A stretch of DNA of 64,000 nt from Selenomonas bovis DSM 23594 (GTDB lineage Bacteria; Bacillota; Negativicutes; Selenomonadales; Selenomonadaceae), in contig NZ_KB908379.1 of the NCBI RefSeq assembly GCF_000381005.1, forward strand, positions 124,001 to 188,000. Direction: 5' to 3'. The position numbers and the translations under genes were made by a program. Position 1 is the stretch's first letter; each line of letters starts with the position of its first letter. The notes below the pieces were generated by a model. It did not search any database, was not told where the DNA came from, and worked only from the letters and a program-made list of their open reading frames with translations. Shown in pieces: positions 26,275-35,084 of the stretch.

Positions 26275-27153
26275 TCAAAAATCAAATCCGTCACCGCCGC
26301 CGTCATCATAGCCGCCGTCATAGCTGTCTCCGCCGCCATCATAATCACCGCCGTAATCATCGCCGTCATAACCATCATAGCCGCTGTCATACGCATCGCT
26401 GCTGTCGCCATAGCCGCTGCCATCATCGTCGTCGTAGCCGTCATCGTAGCTATCATCCTCTGCGTCGTAGCCACTATCCTCCTCGTCGCCGCCATAGTCG
26501 TTCACGTCGTAGTCAGCATCACCGTCGTCATCATAGCCGTCATCATCATAGTCACTGCTATCATAAACATCGGCATCATAACTGCCATCACCGATGCCAT
26601 CATCATAGTCGGCACCGTCCGCCGCAGCGCCGCCGTCATCCATATCATAGCTGCTATCCATCTGTTGCCGATCGAGCATCTCCTGCTGCCGCGCGGCAAT
26701 CTCCTGACGGACGAGATCCTGCTGCGCCGCGGCATCATGGTGATGCATGAGCGCCGCGCCGCCGATCGCGCCGGCGACGGCAGCGGCCGCCATCATGCGG
26801 CTGTCGTGCGCGCGCTCCTGCGCCTGCGCGCGGCGGGCGGCAGCGAGCGCCTGCCGGTCGTAACGCGCATCCTGCGGCTCTCGTACGCGCGCAGCTGCTG
26901 CCGGGTGCGCTGCCTCCTCCGGACGCGCGTGCAGCAGCGAAGCGGCACGCGGCGGCGCAGCGCGTCTGACCGCCTGTGTTGCAGGAAACGGCGCCGCTTC
27001 CTGCCCGCTGCTCTTTGCCTCGGCCATTCCTTCGCCCGCAGCCGACGGCCGCAGTTCTTCCTGCGGCGGCTGCTCATGAAGGCTCTGGATGAATTTCCGC
27101 AATAAAACCATAAACACGACGGCTGCCGCCGCCAATACCAAAGCTCGTACCAT
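26275..27153 (-). CDS. Membrane-anchored protein with a long Asp/Tyr/Gly-rich acidic tail
   Basis: A 292 aa protein I do not recognise. Residues 1-20 form a hydrophobic anchor followed by basic residues. The middle is Ala/Arg-rich with a His triplet (HHH) near 140, and a second hydrophobic stretch lies at about 120-135. From about residue 165 to the end nearly every residue is Asp, Tyr, Gly or Ser, in degenerate YDDG, SYD and YGGD units with no basic residues. That tail could bind divalent metal or stay disordered outside the membrane. Three ATGs stand in a row; the third (27153) is best spaced from GGGGAGG. It lies between pnp and the phosphoribosyltransferase gene. Confidence 0.75.
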   Translation of the reverse strand: MVRALVLAAAAVVFMVLLRKFIQSLHEQPPQEELRPSAAGEGMAEAKSSGQEAAPFPATQAVRRAAPPRAASLLHARPEEAAHPAAAARVREPQDARYDRQALAAARRAQAQERAHDSRMMAAAAVAGAIGGAALMHHHDAAAQQDLVRQEIAARQQEMLDRQQMDSSYDMDDGGAAADGADYDDGIGDGSYDADVYDSSDYDDDGYDDDGDADYDVNDYGGDEEDSGYDAEDDSYDDGYDDDDGSGYGDSSDAYDSGYDGYDGDDYGGDYDGGGDSYDGGYDDGGGDGFDF

Positions 27154-27205
27154 CATCATAACCTCCCCCGCTCTCCGTTCTCACCGGCGCTCTCCTGCCA
27201 GAGAC

Positions 27206-29275
27206 TCAGAGCGTCGCCTTATGGCTCAGGTTGATGCGCCCCTTTTCGTCGATTTCCACGACCTTCACCGTCAGCTGATCGCCCACCTGCACGACGTCCT
27301 CCACGCGTTCCACGCGGTGGTTCGCGAGCTGCGAGATATGGCAGAGACCCTCCTTGTTCGGCAGGATCTGCACGAACGCGCCGAACTTCAGCAAGCGCGT
27401 GACCGTCCCCGTGTAGACCTCGCCGACCTCGACCTCGCGCACGATGTCCTCGATCATCTGTTTCGCCCGCGCCATGGCCGCGGCGTCCGGTGACGTGAGG
27501 AAGATATGGCCATCCTCATGGATATCGACATCGACGCCCGTCTCGTCGACGATGCCGCGCACGACCTTGCCGCCCGTGCCGATGACGTCGCGAATCTTGT
27601 CCACCTTGATGGTGATGGTCTCAACGCGCGGTGCATACGGGGAGAGCTCGGCCGCGGGCGCGGGGATGCAGGCGAGCATCTTGTCGAGGATGAACGCCCG
27701 CCCGCGCTTCGCCTGCGCGAGCGCCGCCTGGAGGATATCGCGGCTCAGGCCGTCCACCTTGATGTCCATCTGCAGTGCCGTGATGCCCTCAGACGTCCCC
27801 GCCACCTTGAAGTCCATATCGCCGAGCGCGTCCTCCATGCCTTGGATATCCGTGAGGATGGTGTACGCGTCGCCCTCTTTCACGAGGCCCATCGCGACGC
27901 CGGATACGGGCCGCTTGATGGGAACACCCGCGTGCATGAGCGAGAGCGTGCTGCCGCAGACAGAGGCCATCGAGCTCGAGCCGTTCGACTCGAGCACCTC
28001 CGAGACGACGCGGATCGTATAGGGGAACGACTCGATGGACGGCACGACAGGCAGCAGCGCGCGCTCCGCGAGCGCGCCGTGACCGATCTCGCGCCGTCCC
28101 GGGCTGCGCATCGGCCGCGCCTCGCCGACGCTGTATCCTGGAAAATTGTATTGGTGGAGGTAATGCTTCGTCGTCTCGGGCCCGAGACCGTCGATGACCT
28201 GCTCATCGCTGAGCGCGCCGAGCGTCGTCACGGAGAGCACCTGCGTCTGACCGCGCGTGAAAAGCGCCGAGCCGTGCGGACGCGGCAGCAGCCCGACCTC
28301 GCAGGAGACGGGGCGCACCTCCTCGAGCCCGCGCCCATCGGGACGGATCTTCTCCCGCGTAATCATGCGGCGCACGACGGACTTCTCGAGGTCGTGGAAC
28401 GCCATCGCGATCTCCTTCTCCATCTCCGGATACTCCGGCAGGAACTTCTCCATCATATCGGCGGCGATGGCCGCGATATGCGCGTCGCGATCGAGCTTGT
28501 CAGGGTTCCGCACCGCCTCGTCGAGGAGCGGCCGCGCGGCGGTGTCGAGCGCCTCTGCGAGCGCCTCAGGCACCTTGAAGAGCCGCGCCTCGCTTTTCAG
28601 CTTGCCGCAGGCCGCCTGGATCTCCTGCTCGAACGCCACGATGCGCTGGATCTCCTTGTGTCCGAACAGGATGGCATCGAGCACGACCTCCTCGGGCAGC
28701 TCAGACGCCCCGGCCTCGACCATCATAACCGCGTCGGCCGAGCCTGCCACCGTGAGATTGAGCGTTGAGACCTCGCGCTGCGCCGCCGTCGGATTGATGA
28801 CGAACGCCCCGTCGACGCGTCCCACGCGCACGCCCGCAATCGGTCCGTCAAAGGGAATATCCGACACCGAGAGCGCGCAGCTCGCGCCGATCATGCCCGC
28901 GAGCTCCGGCGCGTTGTCCGGCTCGACGGAGAGCACCGTTGCGACGATCTGCACATCGTTGCGGTACCCCTTCGGGAACAGCGGACGGATGGGCCGGTCG
29001 ATGAGACGCGCGCAAAGCGTCGCATCGTTCGACGGACGCCCCTCACGCTTGATGAAACCGCCCGGAATCTTCCCCGCCGCGTACATCTTCTCCTCATAGT
29101 CCACTGTGAGCGGGAAGAAATCGACGCCCTCGCGCGGCTCCTTCGACGCCGTCGCCGTCACGAGCACGACGGTGTCACCATAGCGCACGAGCACCGCGCC
29201 ATTCGCCTGCTTCGCCATTTTCCCCTGCTCTATCGTCAGTGTGCGTCCGCCCACTTCCATCGAAAAGGTCTCCAT
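27206..29275 (-). CDS. pnp: Polynucleotide phosphorylase
   Basis: A 689 aa 3'-to-5' phosphorolytic exoribonuclease of the degradosome. It has two RNase PH domains, the second with FTRGQTQVL and the active-site region [17 protein letters not shown]. These are followed by a KH domain ([12 protein letters not shown]) and an S1 domain ending INLSHKA. Start ATG 29275 (METFSMEV) lies 7 bases after GGAGG; an upstream in-frame ATG has no such site. rpsO, a frequent upstream neighbour, is absent. Confidence 0.96.
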   Translation of the reverse strand: METFSMEVGGRTLTIEQGKMAKQANGAVLVRYGDTVVLVTATASKEPREGVDFFPLTVDYEEKMYAAGKIPGGFIKREGRPSNDATLCARLIDRPIRPLFPKGYRNDVQIVATVLSVEPDNAPELAGMIGASCALSVSDIPFDGPIAGVRVGRVDGAFVINPTAAQREVSTLNLTVAGSADAVMMVEAGASELPEEVVLDAILFGHKEIQRIVAFEQEIQAACGKLKSEARLFKVPEALAEALDTAARPLLDEAVRNPDKLDRDAHIAAIAADMMEKFLPEYPEMEKEIAMAFHDLEKSVVRRMITREKIRPDGRGLEEVRPVSCEVGLLPRPHGSALFTRGQTQVLSVTTLGALSDEQVIDGLGPETTKHYLHQYNFPGYSVGEARPMRSPGRREIGHGALAERALLPVVPSIESFPYTIRVVSEVLESNGSSSMASVCGSTLSLMHAGVPIKRPVSGVAMGLVKEGDAYTILTDIQGMEDALGDMDFKVAGTSEGITALQMDIKVDGLSRDILQAALAQAKRGRAFILDKMLACIPAPAAELSPYAPRVETITIKVDKIRDVIGTGGKVVRGIVDETGVDVDIHEDGHIFLTSPDAAAMARAKQMIEDIVREVEVGEVYTGTVTRLLKFGAFVQILPNKEGLCHISQLANHRVERVEDVVQVGDQLTVKVVEIDEKGRINLSHKATL

Positions 29276-29470
29276 CCTGATGCCTCCATATCTCATACAT
29301 TATCATTTGTTCTCACTCATTTCTTTTCGACGAAATCGCGGGAAATCCTTTTCCGCCTTATGAAAAATGTCCTGTCTCCTATGATCCCTGCTTCCAGGGC
29401 GGCCACGCCGCATACTGCGGCCAAGATTCATTATTGACGCTCCATCAGCCAATCGGTATAATGAAAAAAT

Positions 29471-29549
29471 AAGGAAGCGCTGACCAAATGAAGTGCCCTG
29501 AATTTATCGTCGACGAGAGGACAGGGTTCTGAATGATCAACGATTCCAT
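29471..29549. repeat. Family A repeat, internally deleted copy (A2)
   Basis: Begins AAGGAAGCGCTGACCAAATG, continues with AGTGCCCTGAATTT, then jumps to GACGAGAGGACAGGG and ends near GATTCC. The central hairpin part of full copies is missing. It occupies the otherwise empty 29276-29654 gap between pnp and the FlhB-like gene. Confidence 0.7.
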
Positions 29550-29654
29550 AAGGAAATATTACCGAGCCGCTCCCAGTTTCCACAGCGATCAATGGCAGAT
29601 GGTGCGGGCGAGAAGCGGCAGCCCCCCAAAACAGCACCGAGGCAGGTGAAAGCG

Positions 29655-29984
29655 ATGGAACGATACAAAAAGCCAATGGAAGAGCCGGAGACAGACCCGC
29701 AAGCGAAAAAGAAGGCCGTCGCACTCCAGTACGACCAGGCGCGCGACCGTGCGCCGCGCGTAACGGCAAAGGGACGCGGCTATGTGGCGGAGAACATCCT
29801 CGCCGCGGCGCAGCGCAGCACGGTTCCCGTCTATCAGAACAAGACGCTCGTCAACATGCTCATGGCACTCGAGCTCGACCGGGAAATCCCACCGGAGCTC
29901 TACCACTCCATCGCCGAGGTCATGGCCTACATCTACCGCATGGACCGCGCGCGCGGCGAGCGCCAGCAGGAGAAAAAAGCATGA
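29655..29984 (+). CDS. FlhB-like cytoplasmic-domain protein (EscU/YscU/FlhB C-terminal family)
   Basis: A 109 aa protein that matches only the C-terminal cytoplasmic domain of the flagellar export switch FlhB. AVALQYDQARDRAPRV and AKGRGYVAENI are the family signature, followed by VPVYQN and LELDREIPPELY. The FlhB membrane domain and the NPTH autocleavage site are absent. Such stand-alone proteins are common next to yraN in Firmicutes; their function is unknown. ATG 29655 has a GGCAGGTGA site. The stop overlaps yraN by ATGA. Confidence 0.85.
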   Translation: MERYKKPMEEPETDPQAKKKAVALQYDQARDRAPRVTAKGRGYVAENILAAAQRSTVPVYQNKTLVNMLMALELDREIPPELYHSIAEVMAYIYRMDRARGERQQEKKA

Positions 29985-30343
29985 GCCGTCAGGAACTGGG
30001 ACAGCGCGGCGAGGAGTGTGCGGTGGCTTTCCTCGAACGCAAGGGGTACCGCATCGCCGCGCGCAACTACCGCGCCAAGGTGGGCGAAATCGACATCATC
30101 GCCTGGCAGGACAGGGAGACGCTCGTCTTCGTCGAGGTCAAGACGCGGCAGGGCTGTCTCTTCGGCGCGCCTGCGCAGGCCGTCGACGCACACAAGAAGA
30201 AAAAGATCATCCTGACCGCTACGCAGTATCTGCGGCAGAAACGTCTTGGCGACTGTTTCTGCCGCTTCGATGTCATAGAAGTCTACGCTATACCCACTGC
30301 GCCTTGGCGCATCCGCCACTACGAGGGCGCGTTCGAGATGTGA
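29981..30343 (+). CDS. yraN: YraN family (UPF0102) endonuclease-like protein
   Basis: A 120 aa protein with the Holliday-junction-resolvase-like fold. The motif GEIDIIAWQD followed by LVFVEVKTR is the restriction-endonuclease-type catalytic pattern (E/D...ExK). It usually sits upstream of comM, as here. Biochemical role unclear. Confidence 0.92.
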   Translation: MSRQELGQRGEECAVAFLERKGYRIAARNYRAKVGEIDIIAWQDRETLVFVEVKTRQGCLFGAPAQAVDAHKKKKIILTATQYLRQKRLGDCFCRFDVIEVYAIPTAPWRIRHYEGAFEM

Positions 30344-30354
30344 GGAGGAGACCT

Positions 30355-31887
30355 ATGTTCGCAAAGTCTTACGGAGCGACGACGCTCGGCGTCGACGGCC
30401 TCATCATCGACGTGGAGGTCGACGCGGGGTTCGGGTTCCCCGCGTTCGACATCGTCGGCCTGCCGGACACCGCAGTGCGCGAGAGCAAGGAGCGCGTGCG
30501 CACCGCCATCAAGAATTCCGGCATCAAGCTCAAGCAGGAAAAGGTCACCATCAACCTCGCACCGGCGGATATCCGCAAGGACAGCTCGGGACTCGACCTG
30601 CCGATCGCCGTCGGCCTGCTCGCGGCGCACGCCGTGCTGCCTGTGGAAACCCTCGCAGGCAATCTTTTCGCGGCGGAGCTTTCCCTCGAAGGAGAATGCC
30701 GCCCCGTGCAGGGCGTCCTCTCCATGGTTGTCGAGGCGAAACGGCGGGGCTTTGCCGCTGCTTACGTCGCTAAGGCCAACGTGAACGAGGCGCTGCTCGT
30801 GCAGGGCATCGCGGTCTACGGCGTCGGCACGCTCGCCGAGCTCGTGGCACACCTTCGCGGCGAGCAGCCGCTCACAGCGACCGTTCCCGCACCGCCTGCG
30901 GAGGAAAGCGCCGGCTGGACAGATGATTTCGCCGATGTGCAGGGACAATACGCGGCCAAGCGCGCGCTCGAGATCGCCGCGGCGGGCGGGCACAATGTCC
31001 TGATGGTCGGCGTGCCCGGCTCAGGAAAGACCATGCTCGCGCGCCGCGTGAGCTCCATCCTACCCGCGCTCACACCGGAGGAAGCGCTCGAGGTCACGAA
31101 GATCTACAGCATCGCCGGGCTCCTGCCGCGCGGCGGCGGCCTTGTCACGGAGCGCCCGTTCCGCGCGCCCCATCACACGACGAGCATGACGGCGATGATC
31201 GGCGGCGGCAGCATCCCGCGCCCCGGCGAAGTCACGCTCGCGCATGACGGCGTACTCTTCCTCGACGAGCTGCCGGAGTTCCAGAAAGCGACGCTCGAGG
31301 TACTCCGGCAGCCGCTCGAAGACAGGGAGATCCTCGTCTCCCGCGTGCATGCCTCGCTCAAGTTCCCCTCCTCCTTCATGCTGATCGCGGCGATGAACCC
31401 TTGCCCATGCGGCTACCAGGGCGACGAGAGCGGCGGACGTGTCTGCGAGTGCACGCCGGGGGAGATCAAGCGCTACACGCGCAAGATTTCCGGGCCGCTG
31501 CTCGACCGCATCGACATCCATATCCGCGTGCCGCGCGTCGCGTACAAGGAGCTCTCCTCGCACAAGAAAGCCGAGCCATCCGCCGCCATCCGCGCGCGCG
31601 TCGAGGCCGCGCGGCGCATCCAGGGCGAGCGGCTCAAGGAGTACGGGCTTTTCTGCAACGCACAGATGAACCACGCGCTGCTCCAGCGCCTCTGCCCGCT
31701 CGAGCCGCAGGCGCAGCAGCTCCTCGCGGCCGCCTTCGAGAAAATGCATCTCTCCGCGCGCTCCTACGACCGCATCATCAAGGTCGCGCGCACCGTCGCG
31801 GATCTCACCGGTCATGAACGCATCGGCCCCGCCGAAATCGGCGAGGCCATCCAGCTGCGCAATGATGTCGGCTTGCAGCTGGAGTGA
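30355..31887 (+). CDS. comM: ComM/YifB-family Mg-chelatase-like AAA+ ATPase
   Basis: A 510 aa helicase-type AAA+ protein that in naturally competent bacteria promotes branch migration during integration of incoming DNA. It has an N-terminal Lon-S5-like domain, Walker A GVPGSGKT (219-226), Walker B GVLFLDELPEF, and a C-terminal Cys-bearing Mg-chelatase-like region (CPCGY, CECTPGEI). Start ATG 30355 has GAGGAGGAG upstream. It forms an operon with yraN and the FlhB-like gene. Confidence 0.94.
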   Translation: MFAKSYGATTLGVDGLIIDVEVDAGFGFPAFDIVGLPDTAVRESKERVRTAIKNSGIKLKQEKVTINLAPADIRKDSSGLDLPIAVGLLAAHAVLPVETLAGNLFAAELSLEGECRPVQGVLSMVVEAKRRGFAAAYVAKANVNEALLVQGIAVYGVGTLAELVAHLRGEQPLTATVPAPPAEESAGWTDDFADVQGQYAAKRALEIAAAGGHNVLMVGVPGSGKTMLARRVSSILPALTPEEALEVTKIYSIAGLLPRGGGLVTERPFRAPHHTTSMTAMIGGGSIPRPGEVTLAHDGVLFLDELPEFQKATLEVLRQPLEDREILVSRVHASLKFPSSFMLIAAMNPCPCGYQGDESGGRVCECTPGEIKRYTRKISGPLLDRIDIHIRVPRVAYKELSSHKKAEPSAAIRARVEAARRIQGERLKEYGLFCNAQMNHALLQRLCPLEPQAQQLLAAAFEKMHLSARSYDRIIKVARTVADLTGHERIGPAEIGEAIQLRNDVGLQLE

Positions 31888-31994
31888 AACGACGCACTGC
31901 CGCCTGCGCAGCTATGAGGCCAGAGGAACCGCTGGGGAAACGAGTCGCTCCCGATTCTTCCGGCGATATATCAGGTTTTGAGGAACCGCTGATT

Positions 31995-32159
31995 AAGGAA
32001 CCGCTGATTAAATGAGGTGCTCCGGATTTACGTGGATGCGCTGTATCTCTCTAGGAGACAAACCGCAGGCGTAGCCGAAGCTACGCTGAGGATTTGTTGA
32101 CGACGAGAGGACAGTGCAGACGCGTGAAGACGGAGTGCCGAATTAATCAGTGGTTCCTT
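31995..32159. repeat. Family A repeat, full-length copy (A3)
   Basis: A 165 bp element with ends AAGGAACCGCTGATTAA and AATTAATCAGTGGTTCCTT. The interior includes an imperfect hairpin around GGCGTAGC/GCTACGC and GACGAGAGGACAGTGCAGAC. A second terminus (GAGGAACCGCTGATT, 31980-31994) precedes it, as if one element had inserted into another. It fills the comM-priA gap together with the hairpin below. Confidence 0.8.
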
Positions 32160-32160
32160 G

Positions 32161-32202
32161 AGGAAATCAGCCAGACAGCCGCCGCTCGATGGCTGATTTC
32201 CT
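32161..32202 (+). other. Hairpin in the priA 5' leader
   Basis: AGGAAATCAGCC (32161-32172) pairs perfectly with GGCTGATTTCCT (32191-32202). TTGCATTTT follows, then the priA ribosome site at 32211. It may terminate the upstream transcript or control priA. Confidence 0.6.
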
Positions 32203-32224
32203 TGCATTTTAGGAGGAACCTTCC

Positions 32225-34708
32225 TTGGAGAACACCATCCTGACCGCCCAGGTCTTTGTCAATTTGCCGGTCAAGAGCATCGCGAAGCCCTACACCTACC
32301 GCATACCACCGGAACTCGCGCAGGTCGGCCCCGGCTGGCGCGTGCTCGTCCCGTTCGGCGGGCGCAAGGTCGAGGGCTTCATCCTCGCGACGCAGCGGCA
32401 GCCTGTGGAGGCGCTCGCGGGACTGAAGCTCAAGGACATCAGCGCGACCGTCGACGAGGAGGCCTGGTTCCAGCCCGTCATGCTCGAGGAAGCGCGCTGG
32501 ATGGCCTCGTTCTATCTCTGCTCGCTCGCGGAGACGATGCGCCTCTTCATGCCGGGAAAGAGCGGCCTCAAGATCACGGTCGCCTATACGGCGGAGGCTG
32601 CCGCACACGACCACGTCCTGCTCGGCCAAAGCACCTACCGCGCGCTCTACGACTACATCGCCGCACACGGCCCCGTGCGGCGGCCGCAGCTTGCCAAGGC
32701 CTTCCCCGCGCCCTATGACCTCACAACATGTCTCGACAAGCTCTGCGCCTATCATATCCTCCGCAAAGAATACGAGGCGAAAGGGCGCGACGCGGCGCGC
32801 TACGAGCGCATCGCCGTGCTGCAGGAGCCGCTGACAGCAGCGCGGCGGCAGGAGTTCTCCCGCCGCAAAGCGCAACTCGCCCTCTGGGAATATCTCGAGG
32901 CGCACGGCGGCAGCGTTTCCTTCCAGGCGCTCAAGGACGCAGGAAAGACGACGGCGACCGTGCAGAAACTCGCAGCGGCCGGCATCATCTCTGTGCAGCA
33001 GCGCCGCGTGCTGCGCGACAGCTACGCCGCGATTGACAGCACGCAGGAGGCGCGCACGCTCACGGAGGAGCAGGCGGCGGCCGTCCGCGCCGTCGCGCCC
33101 TGCATCGAGCAGCGCAAATACCAGGGGTTCCTGCTCTACGGCGTCACGGGCAGCGGCAAGACGCAGGTCTACATCGAGCTCGCGCGTCTCGTGCGCCGCG
33201 CGGGGCGGCAGGTCATCGTGCTCGTGCCGGAAATCGCGCTGACGGGACAGCTCGTGCTCGCGTTCAAGGCGTATTTCCGCCAGGACATCATCGTCATGCA
33301 CAGCCGCTTGACGCTCGCGGAGCGCAACGATGCCGTGCACCGCGTGCGCCGCGGCGAGGCAGGCGTCATCATCGGCGCGCGCTCCGCACTCTTCACGCCA
33401 GCGGAGCAGGTCGGCCTCATCATCCTAGACGAGGAGCAGGACATGAGCTACAAGCAGGACGAGTCGCCGCGCTACCACGCGCGCGTCGTCGCCGAGGCCT
33501 TCGCGCGCTTCCAGCGGGCGGTGCTCGTCCTCGGCAGCGCGACGCCCTCGCTCGAGACGTACCACCGCGCGCGCACGGGGGAGCTCACGCTGCTCGCCAT
33601 GCCGCACCGCGTCGGTGCGGTCCCGCTGCCGGAGGTCGCCTGCGTCGACATGCGTCAGGAGCTCCGCCTGGGGAACCGCCACATCATCTCGCGGCCGCTC
33701 GAGGCGCTCATCCGCCAGACACTCGCCGCTCACGAGCAGATCATCATCATGCTGAACCGGCGCGGGTACTCGACATTCGTCATGTGCCGCTCCTGCGGCG
33801 AGGTCATCAAGTGCCCCGACTGCGGCCTGCCGCTCGTCTATCACCAGCGGCGCGCCCCGCAGGGCGGCGTGCCGCGCGGCCTCCTCCTCTGCCATCACTG
33901 CGACATCCGCCAGAGCATCCCCGACACCTGTCCCAAGTGCGGCAGCCGCTACATCAAATATTTCGGCTCAGGCACGGAGAAACTGGAGCAGGAGCTGCGC
34001 GCACTCGTCCCTAAGGCGCGCGTCATCCGCATGGATCGCGATACGACAGGCACGAAATTCGCGCATCAGGACATCCTGCGCCGCTTCCGCGCGGGAGAAT
34101 ACGATATCCTGCTCGGCACGCAGATGGTCGCCAAAGGGCATGACATCCCGGGTGTCACCGCCGTCGGCATCATCAGCGCCGACGCCAGTCTCAACATGCC
34201 GGACTTCCGCGCGGCGGAACGCTGCTTCATGCTCATCACGCAGACGGCGGGCCGCGCTGGGCGGCGCGTCCGCGGTGCGCGCCGCGGCAAGGTCCTCGTG
34301 CAGACCTACAACACCGAGCACTACGCCGTCCAATGCGGCATCCGCCAAGACTACGCGGGCTTCTACGCGCAGGAGATCCAGCTGCGCCGCGCCCTCGGTT
34401 ATCCCCCGTTCACGCGCCTCATCAAGCTCCTCTTCCAAGCGGAGAGTGAGGCCGCCGCGCGTGAGCAGGCCGCCACTTTCGTCACTGCCTGCCGGCAGGA
34501 ATTCGGCGCACCTGCCAACGTCACGCAGCCGCGCGCGGAGGTCATCGGCCCCGCCCCCGCACTCGTTGCGAAATTCCGCGGCACCTACCGCTTCGTCGTG
34601 CTCATCAAGGCCCGCGATCTCGCGGCCGTGCAAGCCTATCTGCGCAGCTGCCGGCTACACTTGCGCACCGACGTCGCCATCGACATCGATCCGATCACCA
34701 TGATGTGA
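32225..34708 (+). CDS. priA: Primosomal protein N' (replication restart helicase PriA)
   Basis: An 827 aa superfamily 2 helicase that reloads the replisome at stalled forks. N-terminal DNA-binding domain; Walker A GVTGSGKT (306-313); Walker B DEEQ at 402-405 where DEEH is usual; four zinc-binding CxxC pairs around 515-560 (CRSCG, CPDCG, CHHC, CPKCG). The His-to-Gln change in the DEEH box is notable, but the rest of the helicase core is intact. Start is TTG 32225, with AGGAGG 8 bases upstream. Confidence 0.95.
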   Translation: MENTILTAQVFVNLPVKSIAKPYTYRIPPELAQVGPGWRVLVPFGGRKVEGFILATQRQPVEALAGLKLKDISATVDEEAWFQPVMLEEARWMASFYLCSLAETMRLFMPGKSGLKITVAYTAEAAAHDHVLLGQSTYRALYDYIAAHGPVRRPQLAKAFPAPYDLTTCLDKLCAYHILRKEYEAKGRDAARYERIAVLQEPLTAARRQEFSRRKAQLALWEYLEAHGGSVSFQALKDAGKTTATVQKLAAAGIISVQQRRVLRDSYAAIDSTQEARTLTEEQAAAVRAVAPCIEQRKYQGFLLYGVTGSGKTQVYIELARLVRRAGRQVIVLVPEIALTGQLVLAFKAYFRQDIIVMHSRLTLAERNDAVHRVRRGEAGVIIGARSALFTPAEQVGLIILDEEQDMSYKQDESPRYHARVVAEAFARFQRAVLVLGSATPSLETYHRARTGELTLLAMPHRVGAVPLPEVACVDMRQELRLGNRHIISRPLEALIRQTLAAHEQIIIMLNRRGYSTFVMCRSCGEVIKCPDCGLPLVYHQRRAPQGGVPRGLLLCHHCDIRQSIPDTCPKCGSRYIKYFGSGTEKLEQELRALVPKARVIRMDRDTTGTKFAHQDILRRFRAGEYDILLGTQMVAKGHDIPGVTAVGIISADASLNMPDFRAAERCFMLITQTAGRAGRRVRGARRGKVLVQTYNTEHYAVQCGIRQDYAGFYAQEIQLRRALGYPPFTRLIKLLFQAESEAAAREQAATFVTACRQEFGAPANVTQPRAEVIGPAPALVAKFRGTYRFVVLIKARDLAAVQAYLRSCRLHLRTDVAIDIDPITMM

Positions 34709-34749
34709 AGACGAATCGCTAGCCTGGCCCATACTTTTTAAAATTTTTC

Positions 34750-34778
34750 TTGACAGAACAAAAAAGATTGACTATAAT
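34750..34778 (+). promoter_or_regulatory. Consensus sigma70 promoter of tRNA-Pro
   Basis: Perfect TTGACA (34750-34755) and TATAAT (34773-34778) with a 17-base spacer, 14 bases ahead of the mature tRNA. Confidence 0.88.
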
Positions 34779-34792
34779 ATCTCTTGTGTTCG

Positions 34793-34869
<77 letters not shown>

Positions 34870-34878
34870 GGAAATCAT

Positions 34879-34919
34879 AGAGGCATGTCTGGCTCGCAGG
34901 AGTCGGCGGCCTCTTTTTT
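34879..34919 (+). terminator. Probable terminator of tRNA-Pro
   Basis: AGAGGC pairs with GCCTCT across a 24-base loop, followed directly by a T6 run. Confidence 0.55.
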
Positions 34920-35000
34920 GTTGCACACGGAAGACCGCCGCCGTACCTGCTGCGGTCTACGCCCTCCTGCAAAAGGGGCGCAGCCGCATACAGCATTTCT

Positions 35001-35060
35001 AAAATAGAGCATCCCCCGGTAAGCAGCTTTCCAGTTGCTTACCGGGGGATGCTCTATTTT
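35001..35060. terminator. Strong bidirectional terminator downstream of ftsK
   Basis: Two perfectly complementary 25-base arms (35001-35025 and 35036-35060) with a 10-base loop, A-rich outside on the left and T-rich on the right. It separates tRNA-Pro from the converging ftsK gene. Confidence 0.88.
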
Positions 35061-35084
35061 CTGGGTTTTTACGCAGAACTTCCG

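Noticed and set aside
26226-26495. Met/Thr/Ala-rich minus-strand frame overlapping the acidic protein
   Set aside because: It is a frame-shifted reading of the Asp/Tyr repeat tail with no independent ribosome site.
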